Positions 42,535 through 42,639 of a DNA stretch of 42,639 bases are shown here, piece by piece; the stretch's first letter is position 1, and every line of letters starts with the position of its first letter. The notes under the pieces are model-generated. The model was not told the origin of the DNA, searched no databases, and saw only the letters and a program-made list of their open reading frames with translations. The position numbers were made by a program, and so were the translations under genes. The DNA is taken from contig JASBTX010000037.1 of NCBI GenBank assembly GCA_030148225.1, positions 1-42,639 on the forward strand. The letters run 5' to 3'. This stretch comes from Paracoccaceae bacterium. Lineage in GTDB: Bacteria > Pseudomonadota > Alphaproteobacteria > Rhodobacterales > Rhodobacteraceae.

Positions 42535-42639
42535 CTTGGTATTTTGCCACAAAGGAGAAACATCATGGGACAAAAACTGACCCCGGAATTCCGCGCAGAA
42601 GCAGTGCGCGTTGCGTTGACCAGCGGGCTGCCGCGTAGA
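42502..42639 (+). mobile_element. IS3-family insertion sequence, left end only
   Basis: The last 138 nt look like the start of an IS3-type element. A terminus-like TGGACCTGCCCCGGAATTG begins at 42502, a non-coding leader follows, and a transposase OrfA-type gene starts at 42565. The exact left end is inferred; the right end and any target duplication are outside the window. Confidence 0.55.
42565..42639 (+). CDS. IS3-family transposase OrfA (partial, runs off the right edge)
   Basis: Twenty-five codons are visible, reading MGQKLTPEFRAEAV and on to GLPRR. This is the start of the helix-turn-helix domain of IS3-type OrfA (family pattern with FR-EAV). The ribosome site AAAGGAG is at 42551-42557. 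No in-frame stop occurs before the window ends. Confidence 0.75.
   Translation, partial: MGQKLTPEFRAEAVRVALTSGLPRR

Larger units (their letters stand above)
36970..42639. mobile_element. Integrated element at tRNA-Cys (left part; right end outside window)
   Basis: Everything from the tRNA-Cys 3' end to the window edge looks foreign to the packed core genome before it. There is a tyrosine recombinase, a small coupled protein, a nuclease-like cargo gene, a primase-type replication protein, a KfrA-like plasmid protein, long non-coding stretches with palindromes, and an IS. Elements of this kind often use the 3' half of a tRNA gene as their attachment core. No second copy of the tRNA 3' segment is found inside the window, so the right junction must lie further on. 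The left boundary given is approximate. Confidence 0.7.

Overview
The window is a 42.6-kb piece of an alphaproteobacterial chromosome, most likely Rhodobacteraceae (Roseobacter group). The gene content and order point there: ftsY next to an EamA exporter and yciB, FolE2, a SAM-II riboswitch ahead of metZ, DUF6446 between glyQ and glyS, the DUF6280 protein beside efp, and a pcm-like gene in front of tolC. Genes are tightly packed, with many 1-4 nt overlaps, and SD-led TTG or GTG starts recur.

Region 1 (1-9127) holds core genes. The 3' part of ftsY opens in a perfect 23-unit Ala-Pro hexanucleotide tract. EamA exporter, yciB, a glutathione transferase, riboswitch-controlled metZ, folE2, trkH and a ThDP-dependent decarboxylase overlapping trkH follow. 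Region 2 (9251-15087) is a split glycyl-tRNA synthetase locus: glyQ and glyS are separated by three FkbM-type methyltransferases and a small membrane-anchored DUF6446 protein. Region 3 (15123-18374) is an exported MORN-repeat protein, divergent from glutamine-dependent NAD synthetase.

Region 4 (18375-22949) is the most unusual part. An AT-rich leader, with a promoter-like sequence inside a perfect inverted repeat, precedes a 159-residue protein made almost entirely of a 19-residue repeat. It is translationally coupled to a DUF6065-like protein, which nearly abuts an MFS transporter; a class III transaminase and an exported JAMM-signature protein (DUF4329-like) follow. This looks like a small peptide/modifier/exporter-type cassette of unknown function.

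Region 5 (22995-36785) is housekeeping and envelope functions: a geranylgeranyl-reductase-like flavoprotein, a GGCT-fold protein, MATE exporter, gltX, a HisC-like aminotransferase, a class V aminotransferase, a TIGR04283-like glycosyltransferase, ygfZ, efp, DUF6280, a membrane protein, a large acidic PopZ-like protein, tolC and a pcm-like methyltransferase.

Region 6 (36926-42639) begins at tRNA-Cys(GCA) and looks like the left part of an integrated mobile element. It contains a DUF3883 nuclease-like cargo gene, a tyrosine recombinase with atypical catalytic residues, a small coupled protein that may be excisionase-like, a hypothetical gene, a palindrome-rich non-coding block, an archaeo-eukaryotic-primase-type replication protein, an A/C-rich short-repeat region and a KfrA-like DNA-binding protein. 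An IS3-type transposase gene begins at the right edge and the IS may have cut into the KfrA-like gene. The right end of the element is outside the window.
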